In this document: positions 42,990 through 53,851 of the stretch, in pieces
How positions within the stretch are numbered: the stretch's first letter is position 1
Layout: every line of letters starts with the position of its first letter
NCBI GenBank assembly: GCA_014155875.1
Contig: JACEFZ010011080.1
Coordinates: 326,001-390,000 of the forward strand
Direction of reading: 5' to 3'
DNA from: Cepaea nemoralis
Taxonomy: Eukaryota > Mollusca > Gastropoda > Stylommatophora > Helicidae
DNA length: 64,000 nt
The notes under the pieces: generated by a model
Told to the model about the DNA's origin: nothing
The model's database searches: none
Seen by the model: the letters and a program-made list of their open reading frames with translations, nothing else
Made by a program: the position numbers and the translations under genes

Positions 42990-42990
<1 letters not shown>
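42281..42990 (-). repeat. Repeat G: 170-bp unique part plus CACCC minisatellite, copy 1
   Basis: The unique part has AAAGGGTAACAAATTGGGC, CGTCTTACATTCGGCC and AAACATAAACAATGCAT. The minisatellite has irregular CCCACCCACACATCC units. The same pair in the same order is at 62867-63395. Orientation is inferred from AATAAAGT on the minus strand at the left end. Confidence 0.85.

Positions 42991-43050
<60 letters not shown>
42991..43050. repeat. (GA)n microsatellite
   Basis: About 28 GA units after the CACCC minisatellite. Confidence 0.98.
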
Positions 43051-43053
<3 letters not shown>

Positions 43054-43054
43054 A

Positions 43055-43625
43055 AGCTTCATGGGCATGACATGGTCTCTACAATTCACCCCCCCCCCCC
43101 AACCAGGCTTTGTGCTATGGAGAGATTATTATGCCGTTTTTGTGAATGTAACAAACTATCGTCTGTCAATACGGCCAGGTGCCAGTAGTAGTGTGATTTG
43201 TTATCCAGCACGACGTCACGGCACTTCGGGTATTCCCAGTTGTACAATTATAGATATGAGCAGTACTGGTGACGAGTTGGTATGCACGCAGCTATTCCGT
43301 CCTCGACAGGCCACAGTCCTTTGTCTGAACGAGTGTTAGAAGCAGAGTTGCATATTGAGCTTGATATATGATAGACTGACAACTTAGCATTCTTGCCTTC
43401 GAGACAGCATCTTGTTGGTAAATGAAGTAGCAAGTAACGCTTGAACTTCAGCAGTGTATGACAATCATAGATAGATACAGACAGATGGAAAGATAGATAC
43501 AGACAGACAGACCAGGCAGGTACATACACATCTAGGCAGGAGGCACATAGATAGAGAAAGAAATAATGACAGATATACAATAACAGAGAGGCTGGCATGT
43601 CGGAGGGCAGTGTATAACAATAATC
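43055..43625. other. No recognisable feature
   Basis: Contains a (GATA/GACA)-like stretch at 43470-43560 and nothing else I can support. Confidence 0.45.
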
Positions 43626-43629
43626 GATA

Positions 43630-44010
43630 CATGTGTATAAATAGCCGATAATTAGCTCAGTGTTCTAGTCTCGACCGTGCCACGTGGCCAAGCCATCCAG
43701 GTATTTACTTCTCTACCTTTCCTTTGTTCACTTCCTCTCGATCTTGCCAGTTGTCACCAAGTTCTCCAATTGTTTTGTCTTATAACGTGGCCAAAACAAT
43801 TTGACTGTCTACGTCTAATTTCTCTAATCAGTTTACGGTTTTCATTTGTTTCTTGTAGGACTTGGTCATTGCTTTTTTTTTTCTGTCTGCCCATGGCATT
43901 CTTTGCCTTCTCTTCAGAAACCACATTTCCACAGCCATCTGATGTTTTGTGCGTTATCTTTGTCTTTGCTATGTTAAGATATAAGTTGTGATTTTCACTA
44001 TTATTTTGGG
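43630..44010 (-). pseudogene. RT 3'-portion fragment (GHVMRRN family)
   Basis: The minus strand reads TKITHKTSDGCGNVVSEEK, then NDQVLQETNENRKLIREIRR and a FGHVIRQNN-like end. Same as 11608-12000 but 5'-truncated. Confidence 0.82.
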
Positions 44011-44192
44011 TTGAGCGGTGTTTCTGTACAAATGTGTCTCTTGGACATCCGAGCGCAGATATTCTGGAGATCATCTAGTACGTGGACACATCTCCCTGAG
44101 GTCCGCGCGACGGCCTATTAGCATCAGTAGGGAAGTCGTACAATGGCCTCTTGATGAAGGAGGCCACAGACCATACAGACAAAACAAGATCT

Positions 44193-45289
44193 CACAGACT
44201 ACACATGCTACACAGACTACATAGACTAAACAGACTAAACAGACTAAACAGACTAAACAGACTAAACAGACTAAACAGACTAAACAGACTAAACAGACTA
44301 AACAGACTAAACAGACTACACAGACTAAACAGACTAAACAGACTAAACAGACTACACAGACTAAACAGACTAAACAGACTACACAGACTAAACAGACTAA
44401 ACAGACTAAACAGACTACACAGACTACACAGACTAAACAGACTAAACAGACTAAACAGACTAAACAGACTACACAGACTAAACAGACTAAACAGACTAAA
44501 CAGACTAAACAGACTAAACAGACTAAACAGACTAAACAGACTAAACAGACTAAACAGACTAAACAGACTACACAGACTAAACAGACTAAACAGACTACAC
44601 AGACTAAACAGACTAAACAGACTAAACAGACTACACAGACTAAACAGACTAAACAGACTACACAGACTAAACAGACTAAACAGACTAAACAGACTAAACA
44701 GACTAAACAGACTACACAGACTAAACAGACTAAACAGACTAAACAGACTAAACAGACTACACAGACTAAACAGACTACACAGACTAAACAGACTACACAG
44801 ACTAAACAGACTAAACAGACTAAACAGACTACACAGACTAAACAGACTAAACAGACTAAACAGACTACACAGACTAAACAGACTAAACAGACTAAACAGA
44901 CTAAACAGACTACACAGACTAAACAGACTAAACAGACTAAACAGACTAAACAGACTAAACAGACTAAACAGACTAAACAGACTAAACAGACTAAACAGAC
45001 TAAACAGACTAAACAGACTACACAGACTAAACAGACTACACAGACTACACAGACTAAACAGACTAAACAGACTACACAGACTAAACAGACTAAACAGACT
45101 AAACAGACTACACAGACTACACAGACTAAACAGACTACACAGACTAAACAGACTACACAGACTAAACAGACTAAACAGACTAAACAGACTAAACAGACTA
45201 CACAGACTAAACAGACTAAACAGACTAAACAGACTAAACAGACTAAACACACCACACACACTACGCAGACCAAACAGACTACACAGACT
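44193..45289. repeat. 9-bp minisatellite, about 120 copies, two unit types
   Basis: Units AGACTAAAC and AGACTACAC alternate irregularly over 1.1 kb. The unit length, a multiple of three, leaves several frames open for over 350 codons on both strands, which explains the apparent long proteins there. A related array resumes at 46945-47285. Confidence 0.98.
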
Positions 45290-46944
45290 CTCCCCCGATG
45301 TGTCTCCACCTTGACGTGGTGGGGGAGCTTGCGTGTCCCATCGACCCCATTTGTTTGCCGATGGATAACAAACTACATATCGGACAGCTTATGGGATAGG
45401 GACCAGACTAAGAGAGACACAACCTGCTGCACTGCAGGTAGACTGAGGATAGCAGTCAAAAATTTAAATCAGGTGCACGAAGGCAGAAGTTCTTGGTCCG
45501 GACAAAACTCTTTAGGCTCCCTGTCGAGGGCTGTGGCTGAACACCTCTAAGCCACAAACCCTCGGATCTGAGAGCCGGGCCGATACCCACCTACCGAAAA
45601 ATAGAGGCGTGATACTGAGCAAGCTACATGCTTAGGTCTGATACATGTTCGAAGGCTCTCAGCTGGGGGATATGAGAGATTCCCGGATGAGAGGGCCAGG
45701 CCGTTTCTCGTTCACTGCTGCACGAAGGTAAGGTGCTGAGCCGGCAGCACATGTAGCCTACCTCGTGAGCGAGTACAAAAAGTCAGAAAAGTGCCCCAGT
45801 CGAAGGAAATAGGTTACGAAAACTGTCTGTATCTAACTCATAGAGAGTGTAGACAAAAGTGGAAGAACGTCTCAATGACGCGAAATGGAACGCACGGCGA
45901 GCGAACCGATTGCGCGGTCTGAAGTCAAAAGAAAAAGAGTGGATGTCGCTCGCAGTCTGACCGCTCCTGGTGTGTGCTTGAGCGATCAGTGGCAAGCGAG
46001 ATGCCCAACACATGGAAGTGAGGAACTAAAGCAGCCATGAGCAGGACGTGGCAACTCCTCGGGTGAGCCCAGTCTCAGAGCAATATGTGCCGGCTCTGCA
46101 ATTATGGAAGCCTCCTTGGATAGCGAGGTAATGCCCATGGTCTGCCCCTGCCTTCCCTTGAGGGCCGACCGCGATGTCGTTGATCGTTCTATCTTGACCA
46201 GCTGAGATGTTGGCGACATCACAACAGTCTAACGTGCCTCGAAACCAGAGGAAGGCTAACCTCATTAAATAATGCCCGCCGGAAGTCGGAAGTGTCGTCC
46301 TACGGGTGGCAAACTAAAAATTGACACTACGCAATTACGTCCGAGTGAAATGTCTCGTCCGAATGTCTCTCGTGCTAGGAACAGCTCTGACTACCTAGTT
46401 TCCGAATGCCGCTCTTGTTCGGAACAGCTCTGACTAGGTAGTTTTCCGAATGTCTGTCGTGCCTGGAACAGCTCTGACGGGCGCAACGACAAGCACATGT
46501 CCGAAAACTCGCTGAGTGGATACCGTCTGCAAACCTGTCTGGTTGTGCGAGGATGGCCCGGGGCAAACGAAATGACCAATATATTGAAGTGAGGATTTAA
46601 AGCAGCCATGAGCACGACGTGACGATTCCCTCGGTGAGCCCAGAACCAGGGCGCTATGTGTCGGCCCTGCAACTATGGAAGCAACCTTGGATGGCGGAAA
46701 ATGCTATGGACTGTCCCTGCCTTCTTTTGAGGGATGACCGTTGTAATCGACCGTTCAACCTTGGCCAGCTGGGTTGTAGATGGCACCACAAAAGTTAGAG
46801 TCTCCCAGGAATGCTACCTGGTCAAAAAAGCACGCTAAAAGTCGGATGTGTTGGCCTACGGGTTTCAGCCCAAGGGCGCATAACAGACACACCGCAATCA
46901 CATCTGAAAAAAACACTCTGGATGAACGAAAAGAAGAAGACTGC
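45290..46944 (+). mobile_element. ORF-less retroposon sharing leader and tail with non-LTR elements
   Basis: The leader (45290-45455) has TCCACCTTGACGTGGTGGGG and AGGGACCAGACTAAGAGAG, matching 22745-22880. The 3' end is ACTCTGGATGAACGAA plus (GAA)n, as at 52304-52466, and its last bases resemble the 3' end of the element at 53852. Between them are a duplicated 315-bp segment (46008-46330 and about 46580-46900) and three copies of a ~60-bp unit with GGAACAGCTCTGAC (46350-46480). No coding frame is evident. It lies between two blocks of one minisatellite. Confidence 0.75.
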
Positions 46945-47285
46945 ACAGACTAAACAGACTAAACAGACTAAACAGACTACACAGGATACACAGACTGAAA
47001 AGACTAAACAGACTACACAGACTACACAGACTAAACAGACTACACAGACTAAACAGACTACACAGACTAAACAGACAAAACAGACTACACAGACTACACA
47101 GACCAAACAGACTAAACAGACAAAACAGACTACACAGACTAAACAGACTAAACAGACTACACAGACTAAACAGACTAAACAGACAAAACAGACTACACAG
47201 ACTAAACAGACTACACAGACTAAACAGACTAAACAGATTAAACAGACTAAACAGACTACACAGACTACACAGACCACACAGATAT
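46945..47285. repeat. 9-bp minisatellite, second block
   Basis: The same AGACTAAAC/AGACTACAC units as 44193-45289, with extra variants (GACAAAAC, GGATACAC). Confidence 0.97.
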
Positions 47286-47450
47286 AACACAGAGCTAGAA
47301 CATATAGCATAGAGCAAAACTGTATGATATAGTGCAAGAACATATAACATAGTGGAAGAACATATAAAATAATGCAAGAACATATAACAAGTGCAAGAAC
47401 ATATAAAACATAGCAAGAACATAGAAAATAGAACAATACCAAACAGCTAA
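47286..47450. repeat. Degenerate ~20-bp tandem repeat
   Basis: Units resembling AGAACATATAACATAGTGCA, about eight diverged copies. Confidence 0.8.
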
Positions 47451-47517
47451 AACACAATAGGTTCACAGGGACAAGAAATAGAAAGAACACACTAAAGACA
47501 TGACTACCGCACAACTG

Positions 47518-47745
47518 TCAAACTGTCATTTACTGCCAATATAGTACCTTGCGGTGTATGGCAGAGGGGTCTTTGAGCCTGAGGAATAAAGGCCGCCTGA
47601 CTAGTGCAGTCGCCGCGAACTGTGCAGGTTAGGATTTTCTTTTTGCCCCCGACAGAAAAAAATCCCCACCTTACCGGGGATCGAACCCGGGTCTCCCGAA
47701 TGAGAATCCGGCGTTCTATCCACTCGGCCAGCCGCTCCTCAACCG
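47518..47745 (-). repeat. SINE-C copy, full length
   Basis: Reversed head CCGGGGATCGAACCCGGG (box B with intact T-arm pairing) and CCACTCGGCCAGCCGCTCC (box A). It looks younger than 25409-25640 because the tRNA-like stems are intact. Confidence 0.93.
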
Positions 47746-47944
47746 TACAACAAAACATAATAACTAAAGATGTGACAACCATACAACAAAACACAATTAA
47801 CTAAAGATATAACAATCATACAACAAAACAATAACTAAAACATGACAATCATGCAATAAAAGATGATTTAAATATTACTACTGTAGTTTTCCCTCTGCAA
47901 CCTATATTAATTTTTATATACAATACAACACGTCTGCTGCCATA

Positions 47945-48150
47945 AAATTTTTGGGCATGTTATGAGAAGAAATTACTTAGAGAAGTTGGTGACAACTGGC
48001 ATGATCGAAGGGAAGATACCAAAGGAAAGACCGAGAAGTAAATACCTAGATGACTTGGCCTCGTGGCATGGTCGAGACAGGAACACGGAGCTGATCCACA
48101 AAACATGACCGCCCACACTTATCGGCATGGCACATGATGGATGGATGGCT
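47945..48150 (+). pseudogene. RT C-terminus (GHVMRRN family)
   Basis: Reads FFGHVMRRNYLEKLVTTGMI, then SKYLDDLASWHGRDRNTELI, ending GGCATGGCACATGATGG. 5'-truncated. Confidence 0.87.
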
Positions 48151-48199
48151 GCCATATTAACAACTTTTACGTCTGTGACACACCCCTAGCCATCCATTT

Positions 48200-48508
48200 T
48201 TGTTTGGTCCAAGTCTACTTTTTTGTTTGGAACTGAATCTATTAAGTTCCTGGATTACTAATTTCGAAGTTTTAGCTAAATTCTATAAGATTCATGAACA
48301 GGACTTACCAATCTTATTTCATCGACATCTCGCGCTCGAACCTTTAAAGGTGATTGAGTTAATACCTGAAAATTTGCTAACCAACTACAAATACATGCGA
48401 GATAGAGTTCTTGCACACTTCAGTCTTGACGAAGCTGGTTTGCGTACAAAATTTAAGACTCTTACGTGCACGGCCTCCATAATGAAGAATTCCAAACCAC
48501 TACACTGA
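48200..48508 (+). other. Unassigned open frame, possibly a gag-like remnant
   Basis: 102 codons. The central part (LTNYKYMRDRVLAHFSLDEA, GLRTKFKT) faintly resembles capsid-region helices of LTR-retroelement gag proteins. This is a weak impression, with no flanking LTR or pol. Confidence 0.25.
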
Positions 48509-48544
48509 CTTATATTATTCCAGCCCATCTTTATTCGCTTTCAA

Positions 48545-48735
48545 ATCAAGTGGCCAAGCCATCCAGGTATTTATTTCCCCTTGGTCTTTTCCCTTCGATC
48601 AAGTTCTCCAATTCACTTCCTCTCATAACATGCCCCAAAAATGTTTACTGTCTTCGTCTAATTTCTCTAATCAGTTTACGATCTTCATTTGTTTATTGAA
48701 GGACTTGTTCATTGATTTTTCTGTCGAATTCCGTC
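48545..48735 (-). pseudogene. RT C-terminus fragment (GHVMRRN family)
   Basis: Plus-strand TGGCCAAGCCATCCAGGTAT and CTTCCTCTCATAACATGCCC are the reverse of the family's C-terminal codons. Confidence 0.8.
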
Positions 48736-48824
48736 TGCTGTGATTTTCACATAAATTGGTTTAAAGCTAAATTGTAAACATTTAGTGGATTATTGTACAC
48801 TGAACAACAAGGTTTATAATTAAA

Positions 48825-49880
48825 CTAGCTGACCCGGTCCGGCTTCGCCCAGGCCCTGGAGGGGATCTATCTATCTATCAGTCAGTCTGTCTGCTTGTTT
48901 GTCTGTCTGGCTGGCTGACCCGGCCCGGCCCGGCTTCACCCAGTCCCTGGTGGGGAGCATCTAATTTAATTCATATAAGTAGTCATATAAGCTCTCCCGT
49001 TCCCGACTATCTGTCTGTCTGTCTATCTGACCGGGCCCGGCTTCACCCAGTCCCTGGTGGGGAGCATCTAATTTAATTCATATACGTAGTCATATAAGCT
49101 CTCCCGTTCCCGACTATCTGTTTGTCTCTCTGTCCCGGCCCGGCTTCACCCAGTCCCTGGTGGGGAGCATCTCATTTAATTCATATAAGTAGTCATATAA
49201 GCTCTCCCGTTCCCGACTGTCTGTATGTATGTCTGTCTGTCTGTCCCGGCCCGGCTTCACCCAGTCCCTGGTGGGGAGCATCTAATTTAATTCATATAAG
49301 TAGTCATATAAGCTCTCCCGTTCCCGACTGTCTGTCTGTCTATCTGTCTGACCGGCGTGGTTTCGCCCAGCTTTTGGCGCACAGTAACTTAAAAGAATGT
49401 CCTTCCACACACCATTCAATGAAAACTGTAGAAAAAGATGGGTTAAAATGTTATGCATAATGCATTATTTTTATGCCAACTGTAAAAATACCTTAAAGAT
49501 TATATCATTATTTAATATAACTCATATGCCTAAAAATAACTATAGACAAAGAGTGTAACAATAGTGCAGGAAAGTCCAACAATATGACTATAAAGTATTT
49601 AGAAATGTTATTAAAAGTTATGCCCCTTGAAATAACTTTTCTAGAGTGAAGTGCCCCTGCTATATAGACATTAAATAATGAAAATGGAAAAGTAAATGTT
49701 ATTAAATAAGTAGAAGATTTTACATTCAGAAATTATTATAGTCGGTTGCACAGGAATGAAAGGAAGACGTGTAGAAAATTTCATCTCAATCGGATGTACC
49801 GTTATCGAACGCATCCAAATCCACAAACCCACAAACAAACAAACATACGTCATACAGTCTCTTTTATAGATATAGATTGT
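48825..49880 (+). repeat. CTAGC-type element, copy 3, both ends present
   Basis: Starts CTAGCTGACCCGGTCCGGC. Five GC-rich subrepeats with CTTCACCCAGTCCCTGGTG and (TGTC)n, spaced 103-111 bp, run to 49365. An AT-rich middle follows, then GAAAATTTCATCTCAATCGG and a CTTTTATAGATATAGATT end. The 3' part resembles, from memory, a repeat common in invertebrate genomes that begins CTAGCTGACCC. Non-coding. Confidence 0.8.
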
Positions 49881-50600
49881 ATGAAGAAGGAGTTTTTTGT
49901 CGTCACTAAGAAGAAAGAAATACCACAATGTAATTTGTGGGGTCAATGGTAAACATATTGACCAATAAAAAGATGTCAGTTGCAACGAGAACAAAAGTCC
50001 ACAATAAGCAGTTAAAGTTAGTTGCATATCCTTTACAGGACGTAGCAGTCAACTCCAGCATTATTTGCTGTTGTGATCTCTTGGCAAGTTTACGTTCAGT
50101 AATTTGCCATTGCATTCCGGACCCCGGCGCCCATAGCATTTAGTAAACACCCAACCAACGCTGCCAAATCATCGACAGCTGTGTTTCTTAAGCGGGTATG
50201 TGCGATTATGAACTGCATCCATAATTCCATCGCCACGGAGCGACCATAGACAAACTTAAACTGGCAGTGGGGAAGTCGTTTCTGAGGAAAATACAAAGAA
50301 TACCATGGACAAACAGAAAAACCAATGAACAAGTCCTTCGAGAAGCAGATGAAGACAGTAAACTGATAAGAGACAGTAAAGTCAACATTTTAGGACATGT
50401 TATGAGAAGAAATAAACTAGAGAACTTGGCGACAACTTGCAAGATTTAGGTGAACTGAACAAGGGGAAGTCAGAGAAATAAATATCTGGATGACTTGGCC
50501 ATGTGGCATGTTCGAGACAAAATCATGGCGCTAATCCACGACTCTGGTGATCGTGTGAGATGGCGAAATATGACCGCCCACGCTTATCGGCATATCACAT
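49875..50600 (+). pseudogene. RT 3' portion (GHVMRRN family) split by a SINE-A
   Basis: 49875-50010 reads FFVVTKKKEIPQCN. After the SINE (50024-50248) it resumes with GKSFLRKIQRIPWTNRKTNE and LGHVMRRNKLENLATTCKI. It ends in CACATGACGATGATG. Confidence 0.82.
50024..50248 (-). repeat. SINE-A copy nested in an RT fragment
   Basis: From GCATATCCTTTACAGGACG to CCATCGCCACGGAGCGACC on the plus strand. The box-B region is mutated (TTTCTTAAGCGGG). Confidence 0.88.
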
Positions 50601-50700
50601 GACGATGATGAAACTCTAAGCTCTTCGGAAAGAAACCATATGGGATCAAACTAGGTGCAATGAATTAGATATTCTTGTCTTTAACATCACCTCCGCCCTC

Positions 50701-50703
<3 letters not shown>

Positions 50704-50767
<64 letters not shown>
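50704..50767. repeat. (GT)n microsatellite
   Basis: About 32 pure GT units followed by TTCTTTCTTTCTTTT. Confidence 0.98.
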
Positions 50768-50768
<1 letters not shown>

Positions 50769-51153
50769 CTTTCTTTCTTTTAAGAGATAGCATTAATGTT
50801 TTGTATAATCTTTTATTCTTCTTATTATGCACATTTTTCTTAAGAGAAACATGCTCGGTTTCTCAGTAACACAATCTGGCAACCCAAAGTATATCTCATA
50901 CATATACATAAAACAGCATGGCCAGTTAATAAACACAATACGTAGCTAAGTTGGGTCTAATATATCACGAATATTGACAGATGAGACATAATTGGCTGGT
51001 CTCATTGTGTTTCCCGTAATACGTAAATAACAACACTGATTACCGTGGATTTGTGTCTCAGCAAGTAAATGCGACAGACGTAATACCGTCGCATTAGCGT
51101 TAATTTGTTGCTTGGTAACGGGACATTTCTAAAATCACATCTCAGTACATTCA

Positions 51154-51155
51154 TA

Positions 51156-51186
<31 letters not shown>

Positions 51187-51357
51187 CTTCTTCTTCTTCT
51201 TCTTCTTCTTCTTCTTCTTCTTCTTCTTCTTCTTCTTCTTCTTCTTCTTCTTCTTCTTCTTCTTCTTCTTCTTCTTCTTCTTCTTCTTCTTCTTCTTCTT
51301 CTTCTTCTTCTTCTTCTTCTTCTTCTTCTTCTTCAGCGTTCCGAGCCATTCAGGTTA
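51154..51357 (-). repeat. (TTC)60 array fused to a retrotransposon 3' end
   Basis: About 60 uninterrupted TTC units, then CAGCGTTCCGAGCCATTCAG, the terminus of the (GAA)-tailed family at 13712. The array is the expanded tail, read on the minus strand as (GAA)n. Confidence 0.95.
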
Positions 51358-51907
51358 CATTCATAACAGGGTATGAAAAATGTGTCTGTTGGACATTTGA
51401 CTCTAAATAAGAAATAAGATGTTACATAGTTATATGAAGTTGGGGCGATATGCTAGGATTCTCTTTGTGTGATCAGTTGGTGTGAGGTTGAGACAAGAAT
51501 ACTTGTGAAAATATCTATGTGGATTTAATAAATAATATACAACACTAAACCGCATCCGCACTGACCACAATATAGTGAAAACAAACTACTGAATTTCCAC
51601 GGTAAACCTAAACAACACAAAAATAAATAACACAAATCCAGACAGATTTTGATTTAAATAAATCTTTCATCTAACAGGAACAGAGAATCGAGACAAACGG
51701 ACGTCTCGAAAGCTTTTTTTCAGGATAGTGAATTATTTAATAAAAAGCCAGGTCTTTGCTGTAAAACCGAGATGTCTAGCAACCGTAGACATATGGTTCT
51801 ATGCAATGGATGAGGACGAATTCTACTACAATCCACAGCCGTGGGTTAATATGAAAGATAATGAAAACACAACCACACAAACAAATAAACAAGGACCAGA
51901 AGCTAAC

Positions 51908-52065
51908 ATTTAAGTCCAACATTTAAGTCCAATATTTAAGTCAACATTGAAGTCCAACATTTAAGTCCTATATTTAAGTCCAACATGTAAGTCCAACATT
52001 GAAGTCCAACATTTAAGTCCACAATGTATGTCCAACATTTCAGTCCAACATTTCAGTCCAACTGA
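51908..52065. repeat. 13-bp tandem repeat, about 12 copies
   Basis: Units close to TTTAAGTCCAACA with point changes (TTGAAGTCCAACA, TTTCAGTCCAACA). Confidence 0.95.
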
Positions 52066-52257
52066 CCAGCGCGTGGAGCGATCCAACAACGCCGCGGTCA
52101 GATAATAAAGTTGAAGAGTGTTAATCCTCTCAGCCGCTCCGACCTTCCCCCCCCCCCCCCCACTTCCCCCAGCTACGAAGTGAGTTAGCCTGCTATTTCA
52201 CATACTGTCGTGTCTAGGAACTTAAGTACAACTATCATAGGGTTGTTTATAAAAGTA

Positions 52258-52303
52258 ACAACAGTGCAGATATAGTCAACACATTTCAAGTGAACGAAAG
52301 AAG
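52258..52303 (+). mobile_element. ~45-bp 3' end of the 53.8-kb retrotransposon family
   Basis: CACATTTCAAGTGAACGAAAG plus AAGAA matches the 3' UTR end of the minus-strand element (reverse of 53825-53855). Confidence 0.65.
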
Positions 52304-52466
52304 AACAGGCACACATACCACATCCGGGAAGGTTAACCCGGTCAACAAATGCCCGCAGAAGTCGGATGTGTCGGCCTAGCGGCGCAAGAACGCAGCTCTG
52401 CTGTAAACAGGCACAACGCAATCACGTCCGAAAAAAAACTCCGGATGAACGAAGAAGAAGAAGAAG
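52304..52466 (+). mobile_element. 3' end of the ORF-less retroposon family
   Basis: GCCCGCAGAAGTCGGATGTG, CACAACGCAATCACGTCCG and ACTCCGGATGAACGAAG(AAG)n match 46830-46940. Confidence 0.85.
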
Positions 52467-52484
52467 ACATACCACATTAAGTGT

Positions 52485-52488
52485 CATG

Positions 52489-52540
<52 letters not shown>

Positions 52541-52866
52541 TATCTTCCACTTTCGACGTCAATCGTCGCAGGGAAGAATAATTGGCTCTCTAACACCCGA
52601 TGGGTGGTACTAGATAGTGTCCTTCCGTGTGCTTGTACAATGTTTTTGATGTCGTCCATTCATGTCTTCTCAGATGTCCTCTTGCTATCGTTCCAGATCT
52701 ACTTTGGTGTAGGGCCATTGCTGGTAGTTTATCGTGTTGCATTCTAACGAGATGGTCGAACCATTTCATCTTCTGCCTTTCTGTGTATGTTGTCATGCTA
52801 GGTATTAATCTCACTCTCTGTCTAATAACATTATATCTTATTCGGTCTAGGATAGTTAAGATGGGA
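52485..52866 (-). pseudogene. RTE-like RT C-terminus with (GAT)n tail
   Basis: The minus strand reads RLIPSMTTYTERQKMKWFDH, then LPAMALHQSRSGTIARGHLR. The tail is (ATG)n at 52493-52541, about 16 units. A separate family from the GHVMRRN one. Confidence 0.8.
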
Positions 52867-53470
52867 TAGTTAGTTAGTTAGTTAGTCGCAGTTCCAACTT
52901 CACAGCAACGGATCATCCCCATTATGCTCCGTTCCTGTGTCAGTGAATATCACACAAAACGCTCCCCACTGCCCAATGTTAAAAGTGGAAAAGACAGGAG
53001 TCTCGACAAATAACAGCCGCACAGGTACACTGTGCATAATGCCACCAACAGAATGTCAACACAATAGTCCCCCACGAAACACACAGTTCATCTCTGATGG
53101 AATCAGCAGTCATTTTCCAATTTGGATGTTTCCTAGATGTTCACCCACACAGTCCACGAAAATACAGTTCATCGCTGATGGCAGTGGCAGTCAACCAGAA
53201 GCCCAGCAGCCACGCATTTCTGCATAAGGCAAACACCGGTCAACTCTGGGACATAGCCACCTGCTATCACTCCGAACATGCAGTCACGTTCCAAAATACC
53301 TCAGGCAGATTCAAAAGCATTTCACATGAACCTCACAGCTCACAGTGTCGCGCCACGCATTCACTCAGTAGCAGGGCGACGGAACCATCACTGTACATAA
53401 CGATAATGCCGTCGTCAGAATGCCCCTCCACGAAAATACGGTTCATCGTCGACGGAGTTAAGATGGGAGC
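52867..53470 (+). repeat. Repeat F, longest copy
   Basis: AGTTAGTTAGTTAGTCGCAG, then GTACACTGTGCATAATGCC. A sub-block with CCACGAAAATACAGTTCATCG occurs three times (about 53075, 53155 and 53430), showing internal tandem growth. Confidence 0.83.
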
Positions 53471-53686
53471 TCTCCTCAAGCATCTCCTCTCACGGGTGTC
53501 GATTTTGCGTGAATTTGATTTGGATAATGTGGAAGTTTGGTATTGGTAGCGTAAGGTTGGTGTGAAAAGGCTATTTATTAGCTATCGTTTTGCACACATT
53601 GATATATCATATATTTGGATATTTAATTATGGGCGATAGTTGATATTTGAGCGCACTTGCTTTTTGGTATCTAATGTCGATGTCTC

Positions 53687-53691
<5 letters not shown>

Positions 53692-53756
<65 letters not shown>

Positions 53757-53832
53757 TCTTCTTCTTCTTCTTCTTCTTCTTCTTCTTCTTCTTCTTCTTC
53801 TTCTTCTTCTTCTTCTTCTTCTTCTTCTTCTT
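53692..53832 (-). repeat. (TC)n then (TTC)n, tail of the adjacent retrotransposon
   Basis: About 29 TC units and 27 TTC units directly abut the 3' UTR of the minus-strand element (ACATATTTCAAGCGAACGAA), so on its own strand the tail is (GAA)n(GA)n. Confidence 0.95.
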
Positions 53833-53851
53833 TCGTTCGCTTGAAATATGT

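Noticed and set aside
42399..43070. 223-codon Pro/His/Thr-rich frame and its reverse Gly/Cys/Val frame
   Set aside because: Generated by the CACCC minisatellite, with length variation between the two copies of the repeat.
44071..45314. Open frames of 350-410 codons on both strands (repeating LNR, SLF, CLV)
   Set aside because: They follow automatically from a 9-bp tandem repeat without stops. Several frames and both strands are open at once.
45311..46265. Small frames (about 80 codons) in the ORF-less retroposon
   Set aside because: No similarity to RT, APE, RNase H or each other. The duplicated halves do not keep the frames.
47640..47745. Functional tRNA gene (good A and B boxes, paired T-arm)
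   Set aside because: It is the head of a SINE-C. The body continues directly, there is no acceptor-stem pairing, and the same body occurs at 25409.
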